Assembly (NCBI GenBank): GCA_963277665.1
Contig: OY728159.1
Span: forward strand, 1,017,003,343 to 1,017,067,342
DNA: 64,000 bases
Source: Viscum album
Lineage: Eukaryota > Streptophyta > Magnoliopsida > Santalales > Viscaceae
Reading direction: 5' to 3'
The notes below the pieces were generated by a model. The model was not told the DNA's origin. It ran no database searches and saw only the letters and a list, made by a program, of their open reading frames with translations. Shown piece after piece: positions 11,058 to 21,215 of the stretch; within the stretch, counting starts at the first letter, position 1; each line of letters opens with the position of its first letter. A program made the position numbers and the translations under genes.

Positions 11058-11310
11058 TCACTAATGGAAAAATGGAATATACCCATGGTTCAAAGCCATG
11101 GGTATAGCCTCAAAAACTGTGGGTATAAGCTATACCCACGGTTTTGGGAACCAAGGACTAGAGTGGCATCGGTATAGGTCCCATACCTATACCCACGGTT
11201 TACCAAACCGTGGGGATATATTTTTTGCCATGGTGTCAAACCCTCTCCACGCTGTCAAAGCGTTATTCGCACGGTTGTAAAACCGTGGGGATAAATTTTT
11301 TTAAAAAAAG

Positions 11311-11392
11311 GTCCGTAGGGTTCGAACCCGTGACGTTCAGCATCCTGCACAACTAAGGCACAGAATTATCGCCACTTAATCTACGTCACTCA
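11311..11392 (-). other. tRNA-like sequence (B-box, A-box) inside the CACTA element
   Basis: On the minus strand the block carries an A-box-like tagattaagtgg, then about 45 nt, then a B-box/T-arm gggttcgaaccc (11318-11329, itself a perfect palindrome). The acceptor ends do not pair well and I cannot place a convincing anticodon arm. It looks like a tRNA-derived relic, not a tRNA gene. Confidence 0.4.
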
Positions 11393-11481
11393 TGCTTATT
11401 TATACGTATATTTTTATGAATATATTCTATATTTACAAATTAGATAAAATAGGGCAGTGAGTTTCAGAAAAAAAACAACAA

Positions 11482-11546
11482 CGAGTTTCGAACTCGCGTC
11501 TTCCTTAAATAACCCAGGGCGCTTCTCCAACTCACCTACATAGCTT
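11482..11546 (-). other. second tRNA-like sequence inside the CACTA element
   Basis: On the minus strand an A-box-like taggtgagttgg is followed after about 40 nt by gagttcgaaactc, a B-box-like T-arm. It lies 90 bp beyond the first such block in the same orientation. It appears degenerate. Confidence 0.35.
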
Positions 11547-11919
11547 TTGGAGTTATTAAATTGTATCCACATAAATATATTAAAACAAACCGTGGGTATA
11601 GGTGGGAAAACCATGGGTATAGGTTTTCCCGCCTTTTTTTGTGTCCCGTGGATTTTTTTTCACCACGGGAAAGTTATACCCACAGTTTTAAAACCGGGGT
11701 ATAGGTCTTTGAAAAACACCCTATACCCACGGTTTGGCCAAAACCATGGGTATAGACCTTGAAAAAAAATACATATACCCACGGTTTTGACCAAAACCCT
11801 GGGTATAGGTGTTTTTTTCCCCACGATTTTCTAAAACCGTGGGAATAGGTCGTCCAAAAAACATATACGCACGGTTTTGGTTAAAACCGTGGGTATAGGG
11901 ATATTTTCTAGTAGTGTTT

Positions 11920-13350
11920 CCTTCATATCCAAATATTATAGATCCTCAAAACGACTCTCTCTGACATGGATCAAGGTTTAGACTCAACTACAATGGACAT
12001 AAGATTCAACTTCACATGCTAATCCTACACCTCTAGATGAATCTCAACAAACAAGCCAACCATTCTCCAATCAAAGTTGGACTCATGAATAGACAAGCAT
12101 TGAGTTATTCGACTCAAAGAATTGGTGACACTATTTCTATTTCTCGATGTGTAAACCAACTCGAAGTCAAGTGACGACATATATTCAACCCATCTTCACT
12201 TCTGAACATTCAAATCATTCTAAGAGAAGATGTACTTAATTATTTTATGATCAGTAAGCATCGTGAACCACTATCCCACCAAGTAATGCCTCCAAAACAT
12301 TAAGGCATAAACCATAATAGCCAATTCATGATCATGGCTTGGGTAATTTATTTATTTAAGAATCAATTTTCTTGACCCATATGCTAAAACCCAATCATCC
12401 TGCATCAATATTTCCCCAAGTACAATACCAAACACCTCACATAACATAGTTTACCTCTTAATTGGCTCGGGTAAGATCAGGATTAGTGGGGTCATCAACC
12501 ACTTATTCATCTCTTTAAAATCATTCGCATGTGCCTCAAACCACACAAACATAACTTTCTTAGTGGTTAAGCCCAAAAGTGGTGTTTCTAAATAGTAGAA
12601 ATATTTAATGAACATTTGATAATAATTGGAAAATATTAGAAAACTTTGAAAATATGAAACATTATTAGGATGCTCCCAATACAGAACATCCTATATTTTC
12701 TCTAAATCTTATGAACCACCTTCCTCTAAGATAATGTGAACCAATAAATACACCCTACAGATCCATAAGTGTAACTTGGATATCTTGGAATATAGCTTAT
12801 GTTCTCTTTGTTTACTCAGGATGATGCCAATATGTTTGACATCATCATCATGGGTTATAGAGTACACCAAGATGTCATCAATAAAGAAAACTTTGAACTG
12901 ATCCATGTATGGGTGAAATATTTAGATCATCATGACCATGAAAACATCTAATCTATTGTCCAACCTGAACAACATCACCACAAACTCATACAATAAGTAC
13001 ATGCTCCTGAAAGATGTTTTTGGTATATCAGAAGGACTCACCCTAATCCGGTGATACCCCGATCTCAAATTTATCATACAAAAACACCAAATAACCTCTC
13101 ATATGTTCAAAAATATCATCAATTCAAGGAAGAGGGTATCGATTATGGATTTTTATATGATTCTTTTTTGTATAATTCACAAACAACCACAATGATCCAT
13201 CATCCTTATTGAAAAATAGCACTGGGGACCACCATGTTGACATGCTAGGATGTATGAACCCTTTGTTCTCTAGTTCCTCTAACACAGTCTTAATCTCTTC
13301 AAGTTTTGTCGGTTCCATTTTATACGATGCAATGTAAATTGGATCCACCC
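11920..13350 (-). pseudogene. pol: gypsy-1 reverse transcriptase and RNase H, broken
   Basis: On the minus strand RT begins near 13348 with the fingers region L-E-N-K-G-F-I-H-P-S and the F-N-K-D-D-G-S-L-W-L-F-V-N-Y stretch. It ends this open segment with N-R-Y-P-L-P. The palm shows F-F-I-D-D-I-L-V-Y-S near 12880, so both catalytic aspartates are kept. RNase H (about 12580-11930) shows the L-A-Y-G-S-R-K, H-D-H-E-L-A and L-T-D-H-K-I blocks with several stops. Frame changes between these segments show that the polyprotein is broken. The order RT-RNase H-integrase identifies Ty3/gypsy. Confidence 0.85.
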
Positions 13351-13536
13351 CAAGAAGAAACTCTATGATGAACTAAATATACCTATCAGGACTCAATAAT
13401 TCCCCATGAAACACATCCTAAAACTAGTCCACCATAGGAGGAAAGATGGTCTTCTCCACTCCCCCATCATAAAGCATAGGACAATCCACTTGGGTTGTGA
13501 TTTCACCCAGCTATAGACAAATTGGCCCCACATGGC

Positions 13537-13990
13537 CTACTCAAACATCCCATTTTCCACAAAGGATATAGTTGTCTCCCTTAATAGATGTAAAGTTACC
13601 TTATGGTGGTGATAGTCGATATGGTCTAGATACAATATCATCCAATCCATACCTATAATCTGATAAAAACCAATCCTCTCGAGGACAAATAGTTTCCATA
13701 GAAAACAGTACCCAAACAACCTCCAGATCACAATCCTTATACTGTCTGATATCCTCTATTCACACCCCTAATAGTGTATTGATTGATTAAATCCCACTTA
13801 AACACCCCACTGCAAGACCCAACATGACTACCAATTGTGTAGAAATAAAATAATTCAAGGCACCTGTATCAAGTAAATCACTAGAAAACATGGAAGAAAC
13901 TAGAATCATACATCGAACAGTTGAAGGTCCATCCTCACAACCTCTTAGTGTAGACTAGACTGCATAAAGATAGACTACCCCTCTACCCTG
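13537..13990 (-). pseudogene. pol: gypsy-1 protease remnant
   Basis: An open stretch of 64 codons (13731-13537, minus strand) contains I-I-G-M-D-W-M, the conserved block after the active site in Ty3/gypsy proteases (normally I-L-G-M-D-W-L), followed by H-H-H-K-V-T. The catalytic D-S/T-G lies upstream (about 13850) in a decayed stretch; I can only partly recognise it. Position directly before RT fits. Confidence 0.65.
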
Positions 13991-14399
13991 GGCATCAGTT
14001 TGAGTTCCTAGTGCTGTATTGCCCTGCTAATATGAATGATCTCGCATAGGAGTACCACGTTTGCCGCCTATGCTGGTATGGTCATTTGATCTCCAAATAC
14101 CTAACTAGTTTGTGCTAACTGACCCCCTTCTTGTACTCTGCACTAGCCTTATCCCTCATTCATTTCTCAACTACTAAAGGTTCCTACAGAACCTATGCAC
14201 ATGGACCAATATGTAACATGCTCTTCACTTAATTGGTGGTCAGGAACATTGACTACGCACATTCCCCAGCATGTCTCACTAATAGCAGCAAACTCGATCA
14301 CTAATCTGGGAGGTTGGTTCCATTTTCTAAATTCCTTTTCCACCACCACCCCGGTAAAAAATCTAAAATAAGTGCTTCATACTATCAAAAGATTCACCA

Positions 14400-15170
14400 A
14401 CATTTCATTATACTGAAACCACATATCTTCTTTCCAAATCCTCCTTGAGTTTTTCTTCTTATACTAGGGCCTAATCCACCACTTCAGCAACCCTATTCAA
14501 GAAGAATATATTCACTTATGACATGATTGCCTACCTGATTCCATATTGTAAACAACTCACTGTGTTCACCTCATCCGCCAATAAAGTTGGAATAAAACAT
14601 TATAATTAAGTGAAATGAATTACATATTCTATGACTATCATAGATCCTTGGGTCACTATCATAAACTCTTCAGTCTTAACCTACCTCAATGTTTTAGGAA
14701 ATAAGTGTTTGAGAAACCTATCCTAAAAATCTTTCCAACCCATACTATCAGTTTTTTTGGTCTGAACCAGAATATCCCACTATCTTTTTGCCTATCCTCA
14801 TAGTATATAAGTTTCCAGTTTGAACCTCTTCTCTGTAGGGATATCCAAGTGGTCCAAAATTTTGTGGATAGACTCTTTTTATAATTTTGTGGCTTCAGGT
14901 CCACCCTATCTAGAAAACTTTGGAGGGTGTTCTAGTTAAAACTTCCCAGTCAACACAAATATACTCAACACAACCCACCCTAGGTCCATTTAAATCATCT
15001 GCATGAAATGAGAAAATTTATCATGGAACTTGTCTTCTCCCCTATTATTCTAAATCTCTAGGTTTTCTTGCTCCACTTCTAGGGGATAATTCTTAGTGAC
15101 ATCCTATTGTCTCTCAACTGATGCATGTTATTGTGGTGGAATTTTTTTTACAATTCTAATAACAAATCTT
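14400..15170 (-). pseudogene. gag: gypsy-1 gag, broken
   Basis: The minus strand around 14950-14560 reads like the plant retrotransposon gag domain. It has a P-P-K-F-S-R-x-G-G-P-E-A start, then K-R-F-K-L-E-T-Y-I-L, W-K-D-F-x-D-R-F-L and a final Q-G-S-M-I-V-I-E-Y block. At least five stops interrupt it; at sites where Q is usual some read TAG. Gag forms the particle that packages element RNA. A CCHC knuckle is not clearly seen between this and the protease. Confidence 0.7.
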
Positions 15171-15819
15171 AGAATACATAATACAAGGCTTTCAAAGTTC
15201 TTATAAAATAAGGCTCTCCAGAATCCATAAACATCTAATTACATACACTATCCCATAGAACATCATCACATTCCAATAACTACCCATAATCATCCCTATC
15301 AAAGGCTAGGGCTAACACAAGTTAAACAACTTAAATGGTTAAAATTATTACATTGGACACTATTTCATAACCATACATACTTACAGTGTGAACTATTCAA
15401 TCTAGACACATTTCCCATGATACAATTCATTAAAATCAACATATTAAATCATTTTGAACAATTTTTAAGACATGATCCTTCAACCACTATTCAAAATTTT
15501 AATTCCATTTTTCCCATTTTAATCATTTTAGTATACACCATTTTCTTCAAGTTGTTCAAGAAGTTCAAATACATTCTACCCTTTATATCTCATGCACTCG
15601 TCCCATGTGTATACCAATCATTATGTGTGCCACCCATATCCGTAGGTGCCTAAAATGATGCAAGAATACACCATATTGTTCCATTACGACCATGATAAAA
15701 ACATAATAACAATATCATATCACACAAGTGCATTTCCCAATGGTAAAATATATTCAATTATAATGACACACAACAAGAACAACAGTTCCCTCCCTTGGTG
15801 ACTTGGGTTTTCCCCCGTA

Positions 15820-15840
15820 CTTGGGTTAGCTACTCCCAAG
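15820..15840 (-). promoter_or_regulatory. leader hairpin with palindromic loop (gypsy-1)
   Basis: On the RNA-sense (minus) strand it reads CTTGGG - AGTAGCTAA - CCCAAG, a perfect 6-bp stem with a 9-nt loop. The loop contains the self-complementary hexamer TAGCTA. It lies about 92 nt after the PBS. The same loop at the same distance is found in gypsy-4 and gypsy-6 with different stem bases. By analogy with retroviral kissing-loop signals it may start RNA dimerisation or packaging; this is inference. Confidence 0.6.
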
Positions 15841-15920
15841 CACAAGTACATTACTATGACCCAAGAAATATTTATCCCCTTTCTATAATCCCAAATAATA
15901 AGACCAAAGAAAATAACCTG

Positions 15921-15932
15921 GCTCCGATACCA
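15921..15932 (-). other. primer-binding site of gypsy-1 (initiator tRNA-Met)
   Basis: The minus strand reads tggtatcggagc, one base from the standard tggtatcagagc that pairs with the 3' end of plant initiator tRNA-Met. It is 3 nt from the LTR end, where minus-strand synthesis would start. Confidence 0.85.
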
Positions 15933-15935
15933 CAT

Positions 15936-18446
15936 TGTAGAATCCTGACTTGGGTGCCACTAAAATTGTGCTCTGATCTGGGTCACCACATGACCTCAAG
16001 CACGGCTCCCCATAGTTTAGAGGTTTTTGAATTGTAGTGATGGTCTAAATAAGTAATTTGGAGAGACTATACCATATTTTCTAAAGTAAGAAACGATAGA
16101 CAATAAATAAATAGTATAAATAATATGAAATAACTAAATAACAAGGATAATAAACATCTCCCAAAATAGTCATAAACCACAACCAATAATAAATTTGCTA
16201 TGTCATGGTAAACATTTTCAAAAGTGATAAAAACCAAAAATAAATACAAAAAATGGAATCCTTATAATTGTTCTGAGCCTAAGTCGGGAACCTCATCCAT
16301 GAACATCCCAAGCCATACTCAACTCTTAATCATTGGGCCTTTTCCCCTATCTTGACCTTTACTCATGAAATTTTCTCGGGTACCCAACGACGACCCATGC
16401 AGGGTGTGAGTACCACACAGCAAGAAACCACCAACAGAGTCTATGAATATCTAGTATAAATATGTAGTTCATGTAAATACTAAAATAAATGATGAGTAAA
16501 TAAAACATAGTTCGGTTTCTATTAGTTAACCATCTTTACCTTAATCATTTCTAACATTAGTCCCATTTCATCATTTACATCATCTTCTTTACTTTGTGCA
16601 TTCTCATCATGTGTCTCATTAGTTATCCATTTACAACATTTACAATAGGGTTAATGCCATATACATTAAGCATAAAGTAATAAGTCATGTATGCATCTCA
16701 CTAGGTATAAATACATCACAACATACCTTGTATCCTTCAGTTGGGTAATCACATCGAATGCAACCATTAGGGGCATAAAGCATCAGTTTGACTCCCTAAC
16801 CCTTATATTCCTGGGTGGGGTTAGAGAATCAGTCCAACCTGGCCTATTGGAGGAGCCTCAATCCTTTATCCCACCACCAATCCATGTTCACATTCTTACA
16901 TATATATATCAAATTCATCATACATACCCTATAACAACCACACTTTCACAATTTACATTACCATAACAATACATCCAACTCAATATGGGAGTCAATATTA
17001 TTCCATAACCTATTATCAAATTACCATTTACATTATATTTCTATTTATCCCAATTCCTATTTCTTATGCCTATACACATCAAGTATATTCCTTAGTTTCC
17101 ATAATTCAACCCACTTCATTTATTCAACAGTTACCACATGTTAACTCACATAACTCATTCATTATTTCCCATGTATTAACCCCCCTTATGTATTCAAAAT
17201 ATAAATCACAAACCATTTGATGGATTCACATTAAATTCTATTCAACCTATTTTCATGACAAGCCAAACAATCCCTTAGACATTAACCACCTCTAGAAAAT
17301 ATTATCCATTTTCATTCTTAATCAATAAATTAACCATTAAATATGTTCATCATGGTCTCTATTTAATTTAATGTTAATCTCGATATTAACAATTCCATTA
17401 ACTATTTTTTGGGAAGCTCATTGCACCCCATGGGTGGACCTAAATTGGTCAATTCATTATCCATATATCCAATGATGACCATGATGGTTTCAATTCATCA
17501 TTTAGATGCCCATTTCACCAAAATTAGCTAATGGAACCAAGAAAAAAATAAAGAAAATAAATAACACAAGTTTATATGCATAAATCCTCATAAAAACTAT
17601 AGGATATAACATGTAGATCACCAACATTGAATCCATTTATGAACACACTCTTAATTGAATCCTAAGATCATAATTCAAGCACCCCTTGAAGATTTATCCT
17701 ATATTCCAATGAAAAAAGTAAATTTTTAGGGATTTGGAAGAAGATCACCCAAGATACAATCCCTAATCTAGTAAAGTGAATAAAAGAGAGGATTAGACTT
17801 ACCCAGAGCTTTGATATGAAACCAATGGTGCCCTAAATGACCTAGAAATGAGGGAGATATATCCTTGGGAGTTATTGAAGGTTCTAGTTCATCACTAGGG
17901 CTGGAGATAGAAGAAAGGGGAGAAAATAGGGTGAGACTTAAATGTACCAAAAAGTTGAAAATCTATAATTTTTCCAACATTTAAAGGGGTGCACAGTTTA
18001 CCCAAACAGTTTTCTCAACTATGAAAAAACTATGTGAAAGACACTATAAAATGAAAAATGAGTTTCCTGGTTACCTAGGGAGCCCTGCATGGTTTGGAAA
18101 CCATGCACCAACTGTGCGAAACACCACTATTTAAGGGGATTTGGGTCGTATGGTTACCTAGGAAGGATGAACGGTTTGAAAAACCATGAACCAACCATTC
18201 GATATGCCAATGTACAAAACTAAAGAGCATGTAATCCCACCTCTCACCATTTACTTAACCATGTTCCAGTCATGCGTCAACAATGCACCTTGCACAAGTG
18301 GGCCTCGCTTTTCTCTTTCATGCCCTGAACACCCAAAAAACACCCAAAGCCCCTTAAACTCTCGAGAACACTTCATTAACCAAAAATAAGAGATTTAGAC
18401 CAAATTTTAAACAATTAAATGCCTCCACAAATTCTGGGATCTTACT
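15936..18446 (-). repeat. 5' LTR of gypsy-1, about 2.5 kb
   Basis: The inner edge is set by the PBS (LTR terminus tgtag... on the + strand). The outer edge is set by the alignment of its last 650 bp with the truncated 3' LTR and by resumption of gypsy-2 RT coding sequence at about 18450. Within it are diverged blocks with cggtttg...aaaccatg inverted motifs (17990-18300). No tandem array as regular as in the other LTRs is seen. Confidence 0.75.
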
Positions 18447-18449
18447 CTC

Positions 18450-19740
18450 TATAGGATTTCCATTGTAGAATTAGTTGATTTGAAGAAATGACTACAACAT
18501 TTTTGTGAAAAATAGATTGATACACATTTTTGTTTCACCTTTAAAACCCCCTATTATTTTCATTAATTATAAATAAGGATATGTGAGGATTTGAATTTAT
18601 TATAGGGAAATAAATTCTATTATAATAATGAAAAAGTATCATTTTCCTCACATTGATGACTTATTTGAACAACTTCATAGAACTCAATTTTTTTCAACGA
18701 TTGAACTGAATTATGGGTACCATCAATTATGAGTAAAGAAAGAATATATTCTAAATATGTAATTTTATATGAGTTATGGAAATTAAAAATTTATGTAAAT
18801 TCCATTTGGATTCACTAATTCACCCTCTAATTTTATGGATCAAATTAATATACTATTCGATGAATATTTGGATATTTTTGTAGTATTTATTTTATGATAT
18901 ACTGGTAAAATCTAAAATATATGAGGATCTTGAGAATCACATGAAGGTTATTCTTAAGACTCTTAGATGAAAAGATTTATATTTTAAATTTAGAATGTGT
19001 GAATTATAGCTTTAGAAAGTTTCTTTTATAGGCCATATTCTCTCCAAAGATGGAATCTCAATTGATCCTGCAAAGACAAAAGCAATCAATGAATAGCCTA
19101 TTCCATTGACCATAACTGATGTATGTAGTTTCATTAGATTAGAAGGTTACTGCAGGTTTTTTGTTCAAAAAAATTCTCAATCAGATATCCCATTAATCGA
19201 CTTTACTTATTAAGTGGTGAATTTTACATGGATAAAAGAATGTGAATAGATTTTTATGGAATTAAATAGGATATTGGTCAATGATTCAATTTTAACTCTA
19301 CCATTAGTAAATGATGGATTTGTGAAATATAGTGATTCATCAAAGAAGAAACTTGGTTATTTCCTTATGAATAATGATAAATTTATTGCATATTTATCAA
19401 GGTTGTTAAATACACATGAATAGAACTATTTAACTCATGATCTTGGTTTGGCATCTGTAGTATTTACTCTAAAGATATGGTGATATTTTCTCTATGGTGA
19501 ATGATGTGAGATATAAATAGATCATAATAATTTGAAACACATTTTATCAATGAAGAAACTCAATATGAGGGAAAGATGATGTTTTTATATATTCAAGGAT
19601 TTTGATTTCTCAATGCACTACTATCTAGGGAAGGAAAATAAGGTTGTTGATGAATTCAGAAAGAATGTTCATGGAGTCCTAACCAAAATGAGGATTCATA
19701 TAGATACTTTGTTCATGAATTTAATGACCATAAATATGGG
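18450..19740 (+). pseudogene. pol: gypsy-2 reverse transcriptase and RNase H, broken
   Basis: Family blocks are readable across stops. E-L-V-D-L-K-K lies near 18475. Y-R-E-I-N (DYRELN) and K-Y-H-F-P-H-I-D-D-L-F-E follow at 18560-18680. Next come I-E-L-N-Y-G-Y-H-Q-L, P-F-G-F-T-N-S-P near 18810, and D-E-Y-L-D-I-F-V-V-F-I near 18870. The catalytic F-x-D-D has decayed to a stop-containing sequence. RNase H traces include F-H-Y-T-type and Y-L-S-R-like blocks (19320-19560). More than ten stops and several frame changes are present. Confidence 0.78.
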
Positions 19741-19859
19741 AATTATTAAGTGGATGCATTACACCATTTTCAAGTGAATGATAAACCATATTTATTAGAA
19801 AAGATAAAAATTTATTAACCTCACGATTAGAATTTTCAAAGAAAAATTAAATATTTGAA

Positions 19860-21215
19860 TTGTGGGAATTGGAATACTGTGTATATGAAGATGGAATTAT
19901 AAAATTTAGAAAAATTTTATTTGTTAAATATAAACATAAGAAAAAATGGGAATTATTAGATGATTTTTATATCCTAAATTTATATATAAACCCTGGTATC
20001 CCAATGATGTATAGATATTTGAAGGACAATTTTTAGTGGGAAAATATGAAGCGGGAAATTTCTGATTATGTTTCTCAATGCTTGGTTTTTTAATAAGCAG
20101 AGGATGAGATATATCATCCTAAATGAGTCTTGAAACCTCTACCTATTACTATGTGGAAATAGAATGAAATTACTATGGAATTTGACACTATATTAACAGA
20201 TATTGTTAGAAAAAATTATGTAATATGAGTTATTGTTGATCATCTTACCAAATCTAAAAATTTGCTCACTAAAAGGGAAGATTTGCCTCTTAAAATTCCT
20301 TGAAAACTATATATCAATGATGTTGTAAGACTTCATGGCACGCCTCTATAAATTGTGTTTGATCATGATCTATGATTTACATAGAAGTTGTGGAAAGTTC
20401 TTCATAAGGCTGTGGATACTAAGCTTAATTTAAGAACTATCTATCAACCACAAACTAATGTATAGTCCTAAAGGACTATTCAAACATTGGAATACATTTT
20501 AACATTATTCTCACTTAACTTTCAAGGTATTTGGGTTCAGTATTTACCTTTTGAAGAGTTATCCTATAAAAATAGTTTCCATTAAATTATTTAAATAGAA
20601 ATGTATAAATCATTATATTGAAATTGTATTATACTCCAATTTTTTTGAAATAAGTTATTAAAGAAAAAATGTGGATCCAGATCTTGTGGAGGAGAAAAAA
20701 GTAAAGGTAAAAGTTATCTAGAATCATATTAAAGTAGTTCAAATCAAGAAAAAATGTTATACAGATAACTGAAGGAAAGATTTTGAATTACAATGTGGAA
20801 ATATTATTTTTATAAAAAAAATTCCATGGAAGGGTGTCATAAGGTTTGGTGAAAAGGGAAAACAGATCCCTAGGTACATCAGAACTTTTGAATTTCTAAT
20901 AGAATTGGGGTTGTGTACTTTCGATTAGAAATTCCATTGAGCCTCTCTAAAGTGTATGATGTGTTTTATATCTCTTTGATAAGGAATTATATGCAAGACC
21001 TAATACATGTTCTCACCACTAAATAAATATAACTAAAACCTGATAAATCATACTATGAGGATCCTATACAAATTCTTGAAACTAGAGAAAAATTTCTTAG
21101 AAATTGAATGACTCGACTGGTAACGGAGATTTTGGAAGTCATAAAATAAAGGAAACAATTTGGGAAACTATGTATGTTATGAAGAAGAAGTTCCCTCATC
21201 TATTTATAAGGTAAT
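19860..21215 (+). pseudogene. pol: gypsy-2 integrase and chromodomain-like end, broken
   Basis: The zinc-binding part reads M-Y-R-Y-L-K-D and M-K-R-E-I-S-D-Y-V-S-Q-C (20000-20090). The core shows V-D-H-L-T-K-S (20235), L-H-G-T-P-L and V-F-D-H-D (20330-20370), and Y-Q-P-Q-T-N (20445) before a stop where S-E-R is expected. The C-terminal end has V-Y-D-V-F-Y-I-S-L-I-R-N-Y (20950) followed by Y-Y-E-D-P-I-Q-I-L and a final W-E-T-M...K-F-P-H-L-F. These match the W-E-x-E-D-x-M...Y-P-H-L-F end of chromodomain-bearing plant gypsy elements. It is not functional. Confidence 0.78.

Larger units (their letters stand above)
11059..11916. mobile_element. non-autonomous CACTA (En/Spm) transposon, 858 bp
   Basis: The left end is CACTAATGGAAAAAT and the right end, read on the other strand, is CACTACTAGAAAATA. 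Both match the CACTA terminal inverted repeat. A 3-bp target-site duplication TTT flanks it (11056-11058 and 11917-11919), as expected for CACTA transposons. The subterminal regions are filled with direct and inverted copies of a motif like tacccacggtttt / aaaaccgtgggta, the usual kind of transposase-binding array. No transposase gene is present, so it depends on an autonomous partner. It interrupts gypsy-1 between RNase H and integrase. Two tRNA-like sequences lie in its centre. Confidence 0.93.
8995..18446 (-). mobile_element. gypsy-1: Ty3/gypsy chromovirus-type element, minus strand
   Basis: Read on the minus strand it has a 5' LTR (18446-15936), a PBS, gag, protease, RT, RNase H, integrase, polypurine tract and 3' LTR (9634-8995, cut off). 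RT before integrase defines Ty3/gypsy. Both LTR copies share about 640 bp from the tagactta motif to a ctta(c/t)(a/t) terminus. The outer half of the 3' LTR is missing because the Sirevirus landed in it; the rest should lie left of the window. A CACTA element sits between RNase H and integrase. On the right the element ends inside the RT of gypsy-2. Most frames contain stops, so the element is inactive. Confidence 0.85.
18447..21215 (+). mobile_element. gypsy-2: 3' part of an older Ty3/gypsy element
   Basis: Starting right at the gypsy-1 border, the plus strand carries RT (from the P-P-Y-R-M equivalent Y-R-I-S), RNase H, integrase and the C-terminal chromodomain-like end of a gypsy polyprotein. 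The RT is cut at its N-terminus exactly where gypsy-1 was inserted, so LTR, gag and protease must be left of the window. The element is AT-rich and full of stops, older in appearance than gypsy-1. The position of its 3' LTR is not certain; the LTR-like block at 24991-27243 is one candidate. Confidence 0.8.

Noticed and set aside
15720..16037. Open frames on both strands near the gypsy-1 PBS
   Set aside because: They cross the LTR/leader border, overlap one another, and are explained by the slightly higher GC content there.
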